Assembly (NCBI GenBank): GCA_934247125.1
Contig: CAKQIZ010000033.1
Span: 1-19,788 of the forward strand
Reading direction: 5' to 3'
DNA length: 19,788 nt
Source: an uncultured Clostridia bacterium
Lineage (GTDB): Bacteria > Bacillota > Clostridia > Peptostreptococcales > Anaerovoracaceae
Of the stretch, positions 6,326-13,443 are shown one piece after another. Every line of letters begins with the position of its first letter. The stretch's first letter is position 1. The notes under the pieces are model-generated. The model saw only the letters and a program-made list of their open reading frames with translations. It had not been told where the DNA came from and did no database searches. A program made the translations under genes and the position numbers.

Positions 6326-7690
6326 ATGGAAGCTATGAATATTGAAAAAACAGCTGAAAAAACAGAACTGAAACGCGTACTTAAGCTGCCGACGCTTGTG
6401 TGCCAGGGACTGGCATATCTCTGTCCGGCATGCGTGCTGATGTATTACGGGATCATCAATGTCCTCACGAACGGCCATTTCCCGCTGACGCTCATAGTTG
6501 CAGGCGTGGCGATGACGCTGACCGCACTGAGCTATGCGAAGATGTGCAGGAAATATCCGGTTGCGGGATCTGTCTACAGTTATGTGAGCAGATCTATAGG
6601 ACCTAAGCTGGGATTCATCGCAGGATGGGGGCTTATGCTAGACTACTTCCTGCTGCCTATGACCTGCTATCTCGGCTGCGGACTGTACCTGAACATCATG
6701 GTGCCTGCAGTGCCTGTATGGGCGTGGATAATAATCGCAGTAGTATTCGTTGCAGTTTGCAACTGTGTCGGTGTCGGTGTCGCATCGGTAGTGAACAATA
6801 TCAATGTTATAGCTCCGATAATTGCACTGGTCGTGACTGTGATATTCATCATCAAGTTCGTGCTCGGCGGAGGCGGAGCGGGAACACTTATCTATCCGGA
6901 AGCGCTCTACAATGCTGACATGTTCGAGCTGGGGCCGATCATGACAGGTGCGGCGATCATGGCGATCGTATTCGTAGGATTCGACTCGGTGACTACGTTC
7001 TCCGAGGAGACGATAAATCCTGAAAAAAACATGCCTAGAGCAGTTGTTATCATCTGTGTGGGAGCAGCGATAGAGTTCTTCCTCGTGGCATACTTCATGA
7101 ACTGCGGATGGCCGTATGAGCCGGGTGCGATCCAGGATCCGAACACAGCCATAACCGAGTTCAATGTACATATAGGCATAGGCTGGATGAACACGATATT
7201 CATCCTGATAAACACTCTCGCATCGATCGGATGCTGCATAGCAGGACAGGGAGCGACAGCGAGAATACTGCTGGGAATGGGAAGAGACGGATTCCTTCCA
7301 AAGAAATTCTTCGGATATATCCATCCTAAGTTCCAGACTCCTGTTAAGAACATACTGCTGACAGCAGTAGTAGGACTGGCAGCTATCATTTTCCAGGACA
7401 GCCTCATGAATGCGATGTCACTGGTAAGCTTCGGCGCTATTATGGGATTCATTCTGACCAACATCTGCGTTATCGTGAGATTCTGGGTGAAAGACAGGGA
7501 AAGATCCGGTGTGGCGGTCGTGAAATATCTGATCATACCTGTGATCGCGGCAGCAGTGTGCATATACCTGTGGCTCAACCTGACAGCTATCGCAAAAATA
7601 GTCGGTTTCTCATGGCTCGCTATCGGGATCATCGTGCTGGCTATAAAGACAAAAGGTTTCAAACAGCTTCCGCCTGATCTGAACCTCTAG
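6326..7690 (+). CDS. APC-superfamily permease, PuuP-like (first of a tandem pair)
   Basis: A 454-residue integral membrane protein with about 12 hydrophobic segments, the normal length for APC amino acid/polyamine transporters. It follows the E. coli putrescine importer PuuP closely by eye: 'GLAYLCPACVLMYYG' in TM1, 'AGSVYSYVSRSIGPKLGFIA' then 'GWGLMLDYFLLPMTCYLG', the family hallmark 'GFDSVTTFSEETINPEKNMP', and 'MGRDGFLPKKFFGYIHPKFQ' then 'TPVKN'. Such carriers use proton symport to import amines or amino acids. The start at 6326 is set by AGGAGG at 6314-6319. Its neighbours are an amidohydrolase upstream and a paralogous permease downstream, which suggests uptake of the hydrolases' substrate. 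Polyamine-like cargo is inferred from PuuP similarity; amino acids are the alternative. Confidence 0.88.
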   Translation: MEAMNIEKTAEKTELKRVLKLPTLVCQGLAYLCPACVLMYYGIINVLTNGHFPLTLIVAGVAMTLTALSYAKMCRKYPVAGSVYSYVSRSIGPKLGFIAGWGLMLDYFLLPMTCYLGCGLYLNIMVPAVPVWAWIIIAVVFVAVCNCVGVGVASVVNNINVIAPIIALVVTVIFIIKFVLGGGGAGTLIYPEALYNADMFELGPIMTGAAIMAIVFVGFDSVTTFSEETINPEKNMPRAVVIICVGAAIEFFLVAYFMNCGWPYEPGAIQDPNTAITEFNVHIGIGWMNTIFILINTLASIGCCIAGQGATARILLGMGRDGFLPKKFFGYIHPKFQTPVKNILLTAVVGLAAIIFQDSLMNAMSLVSFGAIMGFILTNICVIVRFWVKDRERSGVAVVKYLIIPVIAAAVCIYLWLNLTAIAKIVGFSWLAIGIIVLAIKTKGFKQLPPDLNL

Positions 7691-7708
7691 TTGTGAATGA
7701 ATTCACAA
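7691..7708. promoter_or_regulatory. Perfect palindrome of CRP/FNR type between the two permeases
   Basis: TTGTGAATGAATTCACAA starts right after the permease stop codon. It has 8-bp perfect arms and contains TGTGA-N6-TCACA, the exact CRP/FNR-superfamily consensus, also bound in Firmicutes by ArcR/Flp-type members. I saw no second copy in the window. Confidence 0.5.
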
Positions 7709-7718
7709 AACTTATATT
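7691..7718 (+). promoter_or_regulatory. Possible promoter overlapping the palindrome, serving the second permease
   Basis: TTGTGA (7691-7696) and TATATT (7713-7718) are 16 bp apart. Transcription would begin near 7725, just before the large hairpin at 7732. A protein bound to the palindrome would cover the -35 element. Confidence 0.35.
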
Positions 7719-7720
7719 TT

Positions 7721-7830
7721 AAATGCAAAACTGCCGACAAACATTGACGTTTTCGTGTAATATTATACAAAAACGTCGATAAGTCGGCATTGTTTTACCG
7801 CATCTTGCAGTGTATTCTGAAAATGCAAAA
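7721..7830. repeat. AAATGCAAAA direct repeat, copies 100 bp apart
   Basis: The same 10-mer lies at 7721-7730 and 7821-7830, one on each side of the large hairpin. The nested AATGCAAAA also occurs at 15629-15637, just upstream of the MFS promoter, so it may be a shared regulator site (inference). Confidence 0.35.
7732..7796 (+). terminator. Large interrupted hairpin with T-run between the permeases
   Basis: TGCCGAC (7732-7738) pairs with GTCGGCA (7783-7789). Inside, a 16-bp stem at 7746-7761 against 7762-7777 (GACGTTTT to AAAACGTC, two mismatches) is almost a continuous palindrome. TTGTTTT (7790-7796) follows directly, as in an intrinsic terminator. It either ends transcripts from the first permease or attenuates a transcript started at about 7725. 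Confidence 0.65.
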
Positions 7831-7850
7831 TTACTGGGAGGTGCGAAATA

Positions 7851-9221
7851 ATGAATAGTGAAAAAACGCAACAACAAAATGGTGAATTCAAAAAGGTCCT
7901 GGGACTAGGTTCGCTGATCATATTCGGTCTGGCGTACATGGCGCCGACTGTAGTATTCAACTATTACGGTCCGCTGTCAGTTGCATCCAAGGGCATGTAT
8001 CCGACATGTTTTGTCATCACGGCAATAGCAATGTTCTTCACGGCATTCAGCTATGCGAACATGTCGCGTGAATTCCAGAAATCAGGATCAGCTTACGTGT
8101 ATGTACAGCAGTCACTCAATCCGCATGTGGGATTCCTTGCAGGCTGGGTAATGCTGCTAGACTACCTGCTTCTGCCGATGATCTGCATACTGTCGGTAGC
8201 GATCTACATGGAGACATACGTTCCTGCAGTTCCGGCATGGGCATGGGTACTGATACTGGTAGCACTTTTATTCGTGGTAAATGCAGCAGGAATAAGCATG
8301 GCAGCAAAGGTAGATACAGTTATCGTAGCTGCACAGCTTCTGATGATGGCACTGTTCGTCGTTGTAGGAATCATAACTATTACTAAAGGCGGTATAGACG
8401 GAACTTCAAAAGGAATTATCGACGGTACTGCATTTTATAATCCGGAAGTCTTCGAACTGAGACTTGTACTTTATCCGGCTGCCATCCTTTGTGTATCGTT
8501 CCTTGGCTTCGACGCAGTTTCGACTCTGTCAGAAGAAACCAAGAATCCTGCGAGAGACATCCCGAGAGCGATCGTTCTGGTGTGTCTCGGCGCAGGACTC
8601 ATCTTCACACTGATAGCGTACATAGCTCAGGTCATGTGGCCTGTAGGATACCAGCAGATGGAAGATCCTAACGCAGGTATATTTGAACTTCTTGCAAAGA
8701 TCCAGACTATACCTCATATGGACATCATGTTCCTGGTGGTAGACAATATCGGAAGCGTTGCATGCGCATTGTCAGGACAGGCAGCAGTTATCCGTATCAT
8801 GTACAACATGGGACGTGACAATATCCTGCCTAAGAAGTTCTTCGGACACATGAGCAGCAAAGGCGTACCTATCTACAACCTGGCACTTGTCGGTCTCGTA
8901 GGACTCGTGGCGCTGTTCTTCACAGACAACATCCTTGGCGGAGTAGAGCTCGTAAGCTTCGGTGCACTTACAGGATTCGTACTCGTAAATCTGTCCGTTC
9001 CTGTATACTTCCTGAAGAAAAAGGGAGAACGCGGCGGAAAAGCTATATTCAACTATGCGGTACTGCCGATAATAGCTATGGCGATATGCATATATCTGTG
9101 GATCAACATGGCAACGGTCGCAAAGATCATAGGTCTGATATGGCTTGCAGTCGGTGCTGTGATCCTGGGAATCAAGACAAAGGGATTCAGACAGCTGCCT
9201 CCTGAAATGGATATAGAGTAA
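7851..9221 (+). CDS. APC-superfamily permease, PuuP-like (second of a tandem pair)
   Basis: A 456-residue, roughly 12-TM APC carrier, paralogous to the one ending at 7690 and nearer still to PuuP. It shows 'GLAYMAPTVVFNYYGPLS', 'SGSAYVYVQQSLNPHVGFLA' then 'GWVMLLDYLLLPMI', 'FLGFDAVSTLSEETKNPARD' then 'IPRA', and 'RIMYNMGRDNILPKKFFGH'. GGGAGG about 10 bases before the ATG at 7851 supports the start. It is separated from its twin by a palindrome and a large hairpin, so the two may be expressed at different levels or under different conditions. Two adjacent carriers of one family suggest either two related cargoes or import coupled to product export (inference). Polyamine or amide-derivative cargo is plausible but unproven. 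Confidence 0.88.
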   Translation: MNSEKTQQQNGEFKKVLGLGSLIIFGLAYMAPTVVFNYYGPLSVASKGMYPTCFVITAIAMFFTAFSYANMSREFQKSGSAYVYVQQSLNPHVGFLAGWVMLLDYLLLPMICILSVAIYMETYVPAVPAWAWVLILVALLFVVNAAGISMAAKVDTVIVAAQLLMMALFVVVGIITITKGGIDGTSKGIIDGTAFYNPEVFELRLVLYPAAILCVSFLGFDAVSTLSEETKNPARDIPRAIVLVCLGAGLIFTLIAYIAQVMWPVGYQQMEDPNAGIFELLAKIQTIPHMDIMFLVVDNIGSVACALSGQAAVIRIMYNMGRDNILPKKFFGHMSSKGVPIYNLALVGLVGLVALFFTDNILGGVELVSFGALTGFVLVNLSVPVYFLKKKGERGGKAIFNYAVLPIIAMAICIYLWINMATVAKIIGLIWLAVGAVILGIKTKGFRQLPPEMDIE

Positions 9222-9235
9222 CGATTACGATCATT

Positions 9236-9271
9236 GCGGACATGCCCGGCATTCAGCCGGGCAGTATCCGC
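9236..9271 (+). terminator. GC-rich hairpin after the second permease
   Basis: GCCCGGC (9244-9250) and GCCGGGC (9256-9262) form a strong stem with a 5-base loop. It is extended below an internal loop by GCGGA (9236-9240) with TCCGC (9267-9271). A short CTTTT at 9280-9284 lies too far off for efficient termination, so it may only reduce read-through or protect RNA ends. Confidence 0.5.
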
Positions 9272-9331
9272 TGATGCAGCTTTTACAAAAAACACAGATG
9301 TTAAAATCAAAAGCCAAAAGGTGGTGTTAAA

Positions 9332-11029
9332 ATGCATATTTATAAAAACGCGAAGATTTACACGTCGGCAGGTGACGGCACTGCAGAAGTCCTGGTAACG
9401 GACGGACGCGATATCATCTATGCCGGTGACAGCAAGGGTGCCGAGGAGTACATGACCGGTGCGGACTGCGGATGTTCACAGCATGCGGATGTCCAGGTGC
9501 ATGATCTTGCAGGTAAAACGATCCTGCCGGGTATCATAGACAGCCATATACATCCGGGAATGTGCTCGGCAAGCTCATGGCATGTCAGACTTCCGTGGAC
9601 GGAGGATGCAGACGAACTGCTGGCATTTGTGAAGCAGTATACAGAGGAGCATCCGAAGGAAGAGATGCCGTTCATATACTTTGAGTATTATCCGACATCG
9701 ATGTTCGATGAGGATGGGCCGAACAAGGCCATGCTCGACGCTGTCGTTTCTGACAGACCGGTGCTTTGTCAGGATTTCGGCGAGCATCTCTGCTGGGTCA
9801 ACAGCAAGATGCTGGAACTGATGGGCGTTGACAAGAACACTCCGGATCCGAGCAAGCTAGAGATCTTTGTAAGAGACGAGAACGGAGAACCTACAGGCTG
9901 GATAAAGGAGCTGGCATGGAGACACTTTATAGACAATGTGTACGATGCTGTCGGCTGGAGGCCGCCTGAAGAGCTGACCGAAGATACGATGAAACCGTTC
10001 TTCGACCTGATGAGAGAGAGCGGCATCACTGCTCTGTTCGATGCTCTGATCGAGACTGACCGCCAGATCCAGACCGTATACGAGATGGACAAGGCAGGAA
10101 AACTGCACATTTACTACGATGCAGCTGTACGCTTCTGGTCATATGAAGATCTTCCTGAAAAGATCACCAAGCTGAGAGAATATCAGAAGCTTTACACTAC
10201 AGAACACATCAAACTCAATACGATGAAGCTCTTCCTCGACGGAACCAACGAGAGCGGCAACTCTGCATCTTTGCATGAACATATACACGATCCCGGCAAT
10301 TACGGCGAGATCATGATGGAAAAGGACGAGCTGACAAAGTGCTTCGTGCTCTGCAACAGAGAAGGCCTCGACCTGCACATACACATGGTAGGCGACAGAG
10401 CGTTCAGAGTCGGATGTGAAGCTGTCGAGGCGGCGCAGAAGATCGCTGCGGAAAACGGCGAGCCGTGGGTATGTCAGCCGATATTCGCGCACTGCGAGGT
10501 AGTGGATCCTTCAGATATGGGAAGACCTGCCGAGCTGGGCATCGACATCAACTGGAGCTGCCACTGGTCCGGCGGATATTTCGGCGAAGAGGCAATGAAC
10601 TACTACACTGAGGAAAAATGGCGCAGGATGTATCAGTTCAACCAGATGATCGACAGCGGCGCGATGGTCGCTTTCTCGAGTGACGTCGTTACGGCTTACG
10701 AGATGCACAGAGCTTACCCGTTCTTCGGTATGCAGGTGGCTGCGACGAGGATCGATCCTGAATTCCCGCTCGATCCTGAGAAGTATCCGAACAGCATGAG
10801 ACCTGAAGCGTCGGCAAGACTTTCGGTGCCTGTACTGGTAGAGGGTTACACCATCAACGGCGCTAAGCAGCTGAGATGGCAGGACAAGATCGGTTCGCTG
10901 GAAAAAGGCAAGCGTGCGAACCTTATCGTGATCGACAGGGATCCGTTCGAGACTCCGATCGATCAGCTCAAGGATATCAATGTGGAAGCAGTCGTATTTG
11001 ACGGGGAGCTTGTAAACGGCGAGGTGTAG
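9332..11029 (+). CDS. Amidohydrolase family 3 (YtcJ/NfdA-like), subtype B
   Basis: A 565-residue cytoplasmic amidohydrolase-3 enzyme. Metal-site motifs are 'LPGIIDSHIHPG' with His72 and His74, Lys299 in 'NTMKLFLDGTNESGN', 'LDLHIHMVGDRAFR' with His349/351, 'IFAHCEV' with His387, and 'MVAFSSDVV' with Asp451. Here S-S-D replaces the usual G-(S/T)-D and the following Pro is missing. The end 'DKIGSLEKGKRANLIVIDRD' is typical of the fold. It is clearly closer to the enzyme at 18722 (shared 'HPKEE.P.IY', 'VNSKMLELM', 'FLDGTNE') than to that at 4344. AGGTGG before ATG 9332 supports the start. With the permeases upstream and the DUF3237 gene downstream it appears to be part of one catabolic set. Substrate is unknown. 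Confidence 0.87.
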   Translation: MHIYKNAKIYTSAGDGTAEVLVTDGRDIIYAGDSKGAEEYMTGADCGCSQHADVQVHDLAGKTILPGIIDSHIHPGMCSASSWHVRLPWTEDADELLAFVKQYTEEHPKEEMPFIYFEYYPTSMFDEDGPNKAMLDAVVSDRPVLCQDFGEHLCWVNSKMLELMGVDKNTPDPSKLEIFVRDENGEPTGWIKELAWRHFIDNVYDAVGWRPPEELTEDTMKPFFDLMRESGITALFDALIETDRQIQTVYEMDKAGKLHIYYDAAVRFWSYEDLPEKITKLREYQKLYTTEHIKLNTMKLFLDGTNESGNSASLHEHIHDPGNYGEIMMEKDELTKCFVLCNREGLDLHIHMVGDRAFRVGCEAVEAAQKIAAENGEPWVCQPIFAHCEVVDPSDMGRPAELGIDINWSCHWSGGYFGEEAMNYYTEEKWRRMYQFNQMIDSGAMVAFSSDVVTAYEMHRAYPFFGMQVAATRIDPEFPLDPEKYPNSMRPEASARLSVPVLVEGYTINGAKQLRWQDKIGSLEKGKRANLIVIDRDPFETPIDQLKDINVEAVVFDGELVNGEV

Positions 11030-11092
11030 CAGATCCGCCATCCGGCGCGATACCCTGAGGCGCCTGATAAAAAATTCATGGAGGAATGAAGT

Positions 11093-11536
11093 ATGAAAAA
11101 ACTTTTTACGATGTCTGTTGTTCAGCAGCATGATATAGATATGGGAGTGACCTGCCTTGGCGAGACCCTGGTTTCACCGACTGACGGCGGAGTGTTCGAA
11201 GGTGATGAGCTTCGCGGCGAGATAGTTCCGATCGGTATGGGAGTGACCTATACTCCTGCACCGGGGATCAACAATATCGACGGGCTGATGATGCTGAAGA
11301 CAGACGATGGTGCGCATATCCTCATGGAAATGAAGGCGTTCCTGGATATAAACGGAAGTGTGGAAGAAAAACTGATGAACGGTGAGCATGTTTTACCTGA
11401 GGAATATTATTTCAAAGGCACTGTGGATTTCAGGACAGGCGACGAACGCTACAAATGGCTGGAGCGCAAGATCTGCGTCTGCACATCTGAGATCGTGAAC
11501 TGGGAACGCGTGGATATGACGGTTTATCTCATTTAG
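11093..11536 (+). CDS. DUF3237 family protein
   Basis: A 147-residue soluble protein that resembles the DUF3237 (UPF0311) family. It has an early 'GDELRGEIVPIGMGVTYTP' strand-loop region, a central 'GLMMLKTDDGAHILMEMKAF' and a late 'YYFKGTVDFRTGDERYKWLE' followed by 'VDMTVYLI', the pattern of a small beta-barrel. No biochemical function is established for this family to my knowledge. GGAGG (11082-11086) just before ATG 11093 fixes the start, 63 bp after the amidohydrolase stop, so it probably closes the operon. Members often lie beside catabolic enzymes, so a role in binding or processing a pathway intermediate is possible (inference). Confidence 0.75.
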   Translation: MKKLFTMSVVQQHDIDMGVTCLGETLVSPTDGGVFEGDELRGEIVPIGMGVTYTPAPGINNIDGLMMLKTDDGAHILMEMKAFLDINGSVEEKLMNGEHVLPEEYYFKGTVDFRTGDERYKWLERKICVCTSEIVNWERVDMTVYLI

Positions 11537-11578
11537 GCAGATATAATATATAAAAGACAGATTCTAACCCTAAATATA

Positions 11579-11628
11579 GAAAAGTGTATACGCGCAGCTT
11601 TTTTCGAGGCGTGCCGTATACACTTTTC
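11579..11628. terminator. Bidirectional terminator between convergent genes
   Basis: A perfect 13-bp inverted repeat (GAAAAGTGTATAC 11579-11591, GTATACACTTTTC 11616-11628) with a 24-base loop lies between the DUF3237 stop and the minus-strand regulator stop. The A-run and T-run at the stem base suit termination in both directions. Confidence 0.7.
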
Positions 11629-11633
11629 GCATT

Positions 11634-13205
11634 TTAGAGCTTTTCGATCTCTGCGAAGATTATGTCCAGAGGTCTGAGCTTGACAGAATATGTGATACTG
11701 CCCGATGATGAAAACATGTGCCATGAGATGCGAGGTGCAGACATCTTTTCTATCTGCTCTTTTTCCTCGACAGTCAGCTGCGGTTTAAAGCCGAGCTGCT
11801 GCCACAGCATGATGCACGATGATGATGCTTGCAGCCGATGTTCAGTGATCTTGTATTTCCCGGGAATATTGAACATGTTGAATTCGATGCTCTGCGTATT
11901 TTCCGGGTCTTTGCTGAAAAACAGCAGCTGTGCATCGTGGGAATTCTTAGTCATGATGTACCAGTCGCTGTGATCCGCGATGGTGCTGAACTGGTCTTCC
12001 AGGAACTCGCGAAGGTAGTAGAGCGGTTTTTTCATATCGTTGAATGTGAACGTGCCGTTTTTGCTCCTGGCCGTGTCGGTGGAGATCGGCGGGAGTTTGG
12101 CTGATCTCGGATCGCTGAGCATTTCGCTGAGAAAATCTATACAGTCCTGCTGCGGGTCATAGCCTTTGTAGAATCTCTTAGGATCTTCGCACTGCACCGA
12201 GGCTTTCTGGAAAAGATCCAGCTTGCGAAAGTCCAGAGAAACAGCTTTTACCAGCTCCGAAGCTCCTGTAAATGCGGGCATTTCCTCATAAGGTTCGATC
12301 GCGTCATTGATGCTGTCAAACGGCATTTCTTTGACGAGACACGGCTTGCTGCCGGGGAGCTCACTCTTGTAAAGCTGACGGTATTCCTTAGGATGGCAGC
12401 CGAACCAGCTGGTGAAGTTGTCGACATAGTATTTTGCATTGGAAAACCCGACGTTTGCGGATATCTGAGCAATGGAGTTGTCCGTGCTGAGGAGCTGCGG
12501 CTCAGACATTTCCACGCGGACCATGCTGACAAAATTCCTGAAACTGTCTCCGACAAGCCGCTGGAAAAGATGCGAAAGATAATAGCTGCTGATATTTTCA
12601 TTTTCGGCGATCGTGGAAAGACTGAGCTTATAAGGGTAATTGCTGTAAACGAAGCTGACGATCCTGCTGATACGTTCTATCTGAACAGGGTCTCTGGAGA
12701 CCTGATGCAGGAATGTGCGTGTTTCCAGGTCGACGCTGAATCCGCGAAAATCCTGGTAAAGCGCATCTATAAGCGCATGCGAGATCTCTGTGATGCGTTT
12801 CTTGTAGCCTTTCTTCTGCATGTGGAGTTCGGATATTATCGAGAATATGTGGCCTTTAAGTACGAGCTGCTTCTTGTATGTAGCGATATTCTCACTGACC
12901 TTTGTCGTAAAGATCTGGTGGATCAGGTCTTCGTGATATTTTGAAAAATAGTCGAGGTTGAGGCTCAGAACTATGACAAGATTGTCGTCGGAGAGCGCTC
13001 TAAAACCGTGTACGTCAGCACTGTGGATGAAATGTATGTTATTTTTGGTAAGGCGGTAACGCGCATAGGTGAGCTTGAGTTCTACTTCGCCCTCGAGCAC
13101 GTAAATTATCTGGATATCGTCGTGGATATGCCACGGGCACTGCTGTATCTGCAATACCTGCACTTTTACAGGCAGATCTTTTTCATATTCGATTTCTCGA
13201 AGCAT
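11634..13205 (-). CDS. AraC-family regulator with a GH39-like C-terminal domain but no glycosidase barrel
   Basis: A 523-residue protein. Residues 1-100 form a cupin sensor ('CPWHIHDDIQIIYVLEGEVE'). Residues about 178-280 are the AraC double HTH ('LSLSTIAENENISSYYLSHL', 'IAQISANVGFSNAKYYVDNF', 'CHPKEYRQLYK'). Residues 385-523 look like the end of GH39-type proteins: 'FTFNDMKKPLYYLREFLE', 'DWYIMTK', a strand-rich stretch and 'MLWQQLGFKPQLTVEEKEQI' then 'SAPRISWHM'. AraC-GH39 fusions known in Firmicutes are near 800 residues; here the catalytic barrel is replaced by a linker of about 100 residues. The tail may act as a second ligand sensor (inference). GGAGG just upstream supports the ATG at 13205. 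It is divergent from aguB and so may control it. Confidence 0.85.
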   Translation of the reverse strand: MLREIEYEKDLPVKVQVLQIQQCPWHIHDDIQIIYVLEGEVELKLTYARYRLTKNNIHFIHSADVHGFRALSDDNLVIVLSLNLDYFSKYHEDLIHQIFTTKVSENIATYKKQLVLKGHIFSIISELHMQKKGYKKRITEISHALIDALYQDFRGFSVDLETRTFLHQVSRDPVQIERISRIVSFVYSNYPYKLSLSTIAENENISSYYLSHLFQRLVGDSFRNFVSMVRVEMSEPQLLSTDNSIAQISANVGFSNAKYYVDNFTSWFGCHPKEYRQLYKSELPGSKPCLVKEMPFDSINDAIEPYEEMPAFTGASELVKAVSLDFRKLDLFQKASVQCEDPKRFYKGYDPQQDCIDFLSEMLSDPRSAKLPPISTDTARSKNGTFTFNDMKKPLYYLREFLEDQFSTIADHSDWYIMTKNSHDAQLLFFSKDPENTQSIEFNMFNIPGKYKITEHRLQASSSCIMLWQQLGFKPQLTVEEKEQIEKMSAPRISWHMFSSSGSITYSVKLRPLDIIFAEIEKL

Positions 13206-13276
13206 ATGACAAACCTCCTTTTAGTGAGTGCTCTAGCAAAATGATCTGCAAGAAATGTCTTAGTTGCTATTTTTGT

Positions 13277-13285
13277 ATTATAACA
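13277..13285 (-). promoter_or_regulatory. Extended -10 promoter of the AraC/GH39-tail gene
   Basis: On the minus strand TGTTATAAT (13285-13277) is a perfect extended -10 element. The -35 about 17 bp upstream is poor, as is usual for extended -10 and activator-dependent promoters. It would give a leader of about 65 bases. Confidence 0.5.
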
Positions 13286-13368
13286 CAAGTTTTCAGGCAG
13301 TGGTATCATACGTAAAATAATCAGAACATTTTAAAAATACAATAAAATGAACAAGAAAGTCATAGATT

Positions 13369-13397
13369 TTTACATTCTGATGGTATAGAATGATAAA
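13369..13397 (+). promoter_or_regulatory. Weak promoter candidate and small inverted repeat ahead of aguB
   Basis: TTTACA (13369-13374) and GATAAA (13392-13397) are 17 bp apart. Between them CATTCT (13373-13378) faces AGAATG (13387-13392) across 8 bases, a possible operator. Both signals are weak. Confidence 0.25.
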
Positions 13398-13443
13398 ACA
13401 ACTTTATTTACAGATGAAATATATATCGTAAAGGAGCAGGCTG

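Noticed and set aside
6638..7324. Minus-strand open frame of 228 codons inside the first permease
   Set aside because: It is antisense to a clear 12-TM transporter; the translation is low-complexity with many Tyr, Arg and Cys, typical of a reverse-complement shadow.
10511..11131. Minus-strand open frame of 206 codons across the end of the second amidohydrolase and the DUF3237 start
   Set aside because: It is antisense to two supported genes and crosses the operon junction; the content is not protein-like.
12393..12944. Plus-strand open frame of 183 codons opposite the AraC/GH39-tail gene
   Set aside because: No ribosome binding site and no recognisable motif; the minus-strand frame has full domain support.
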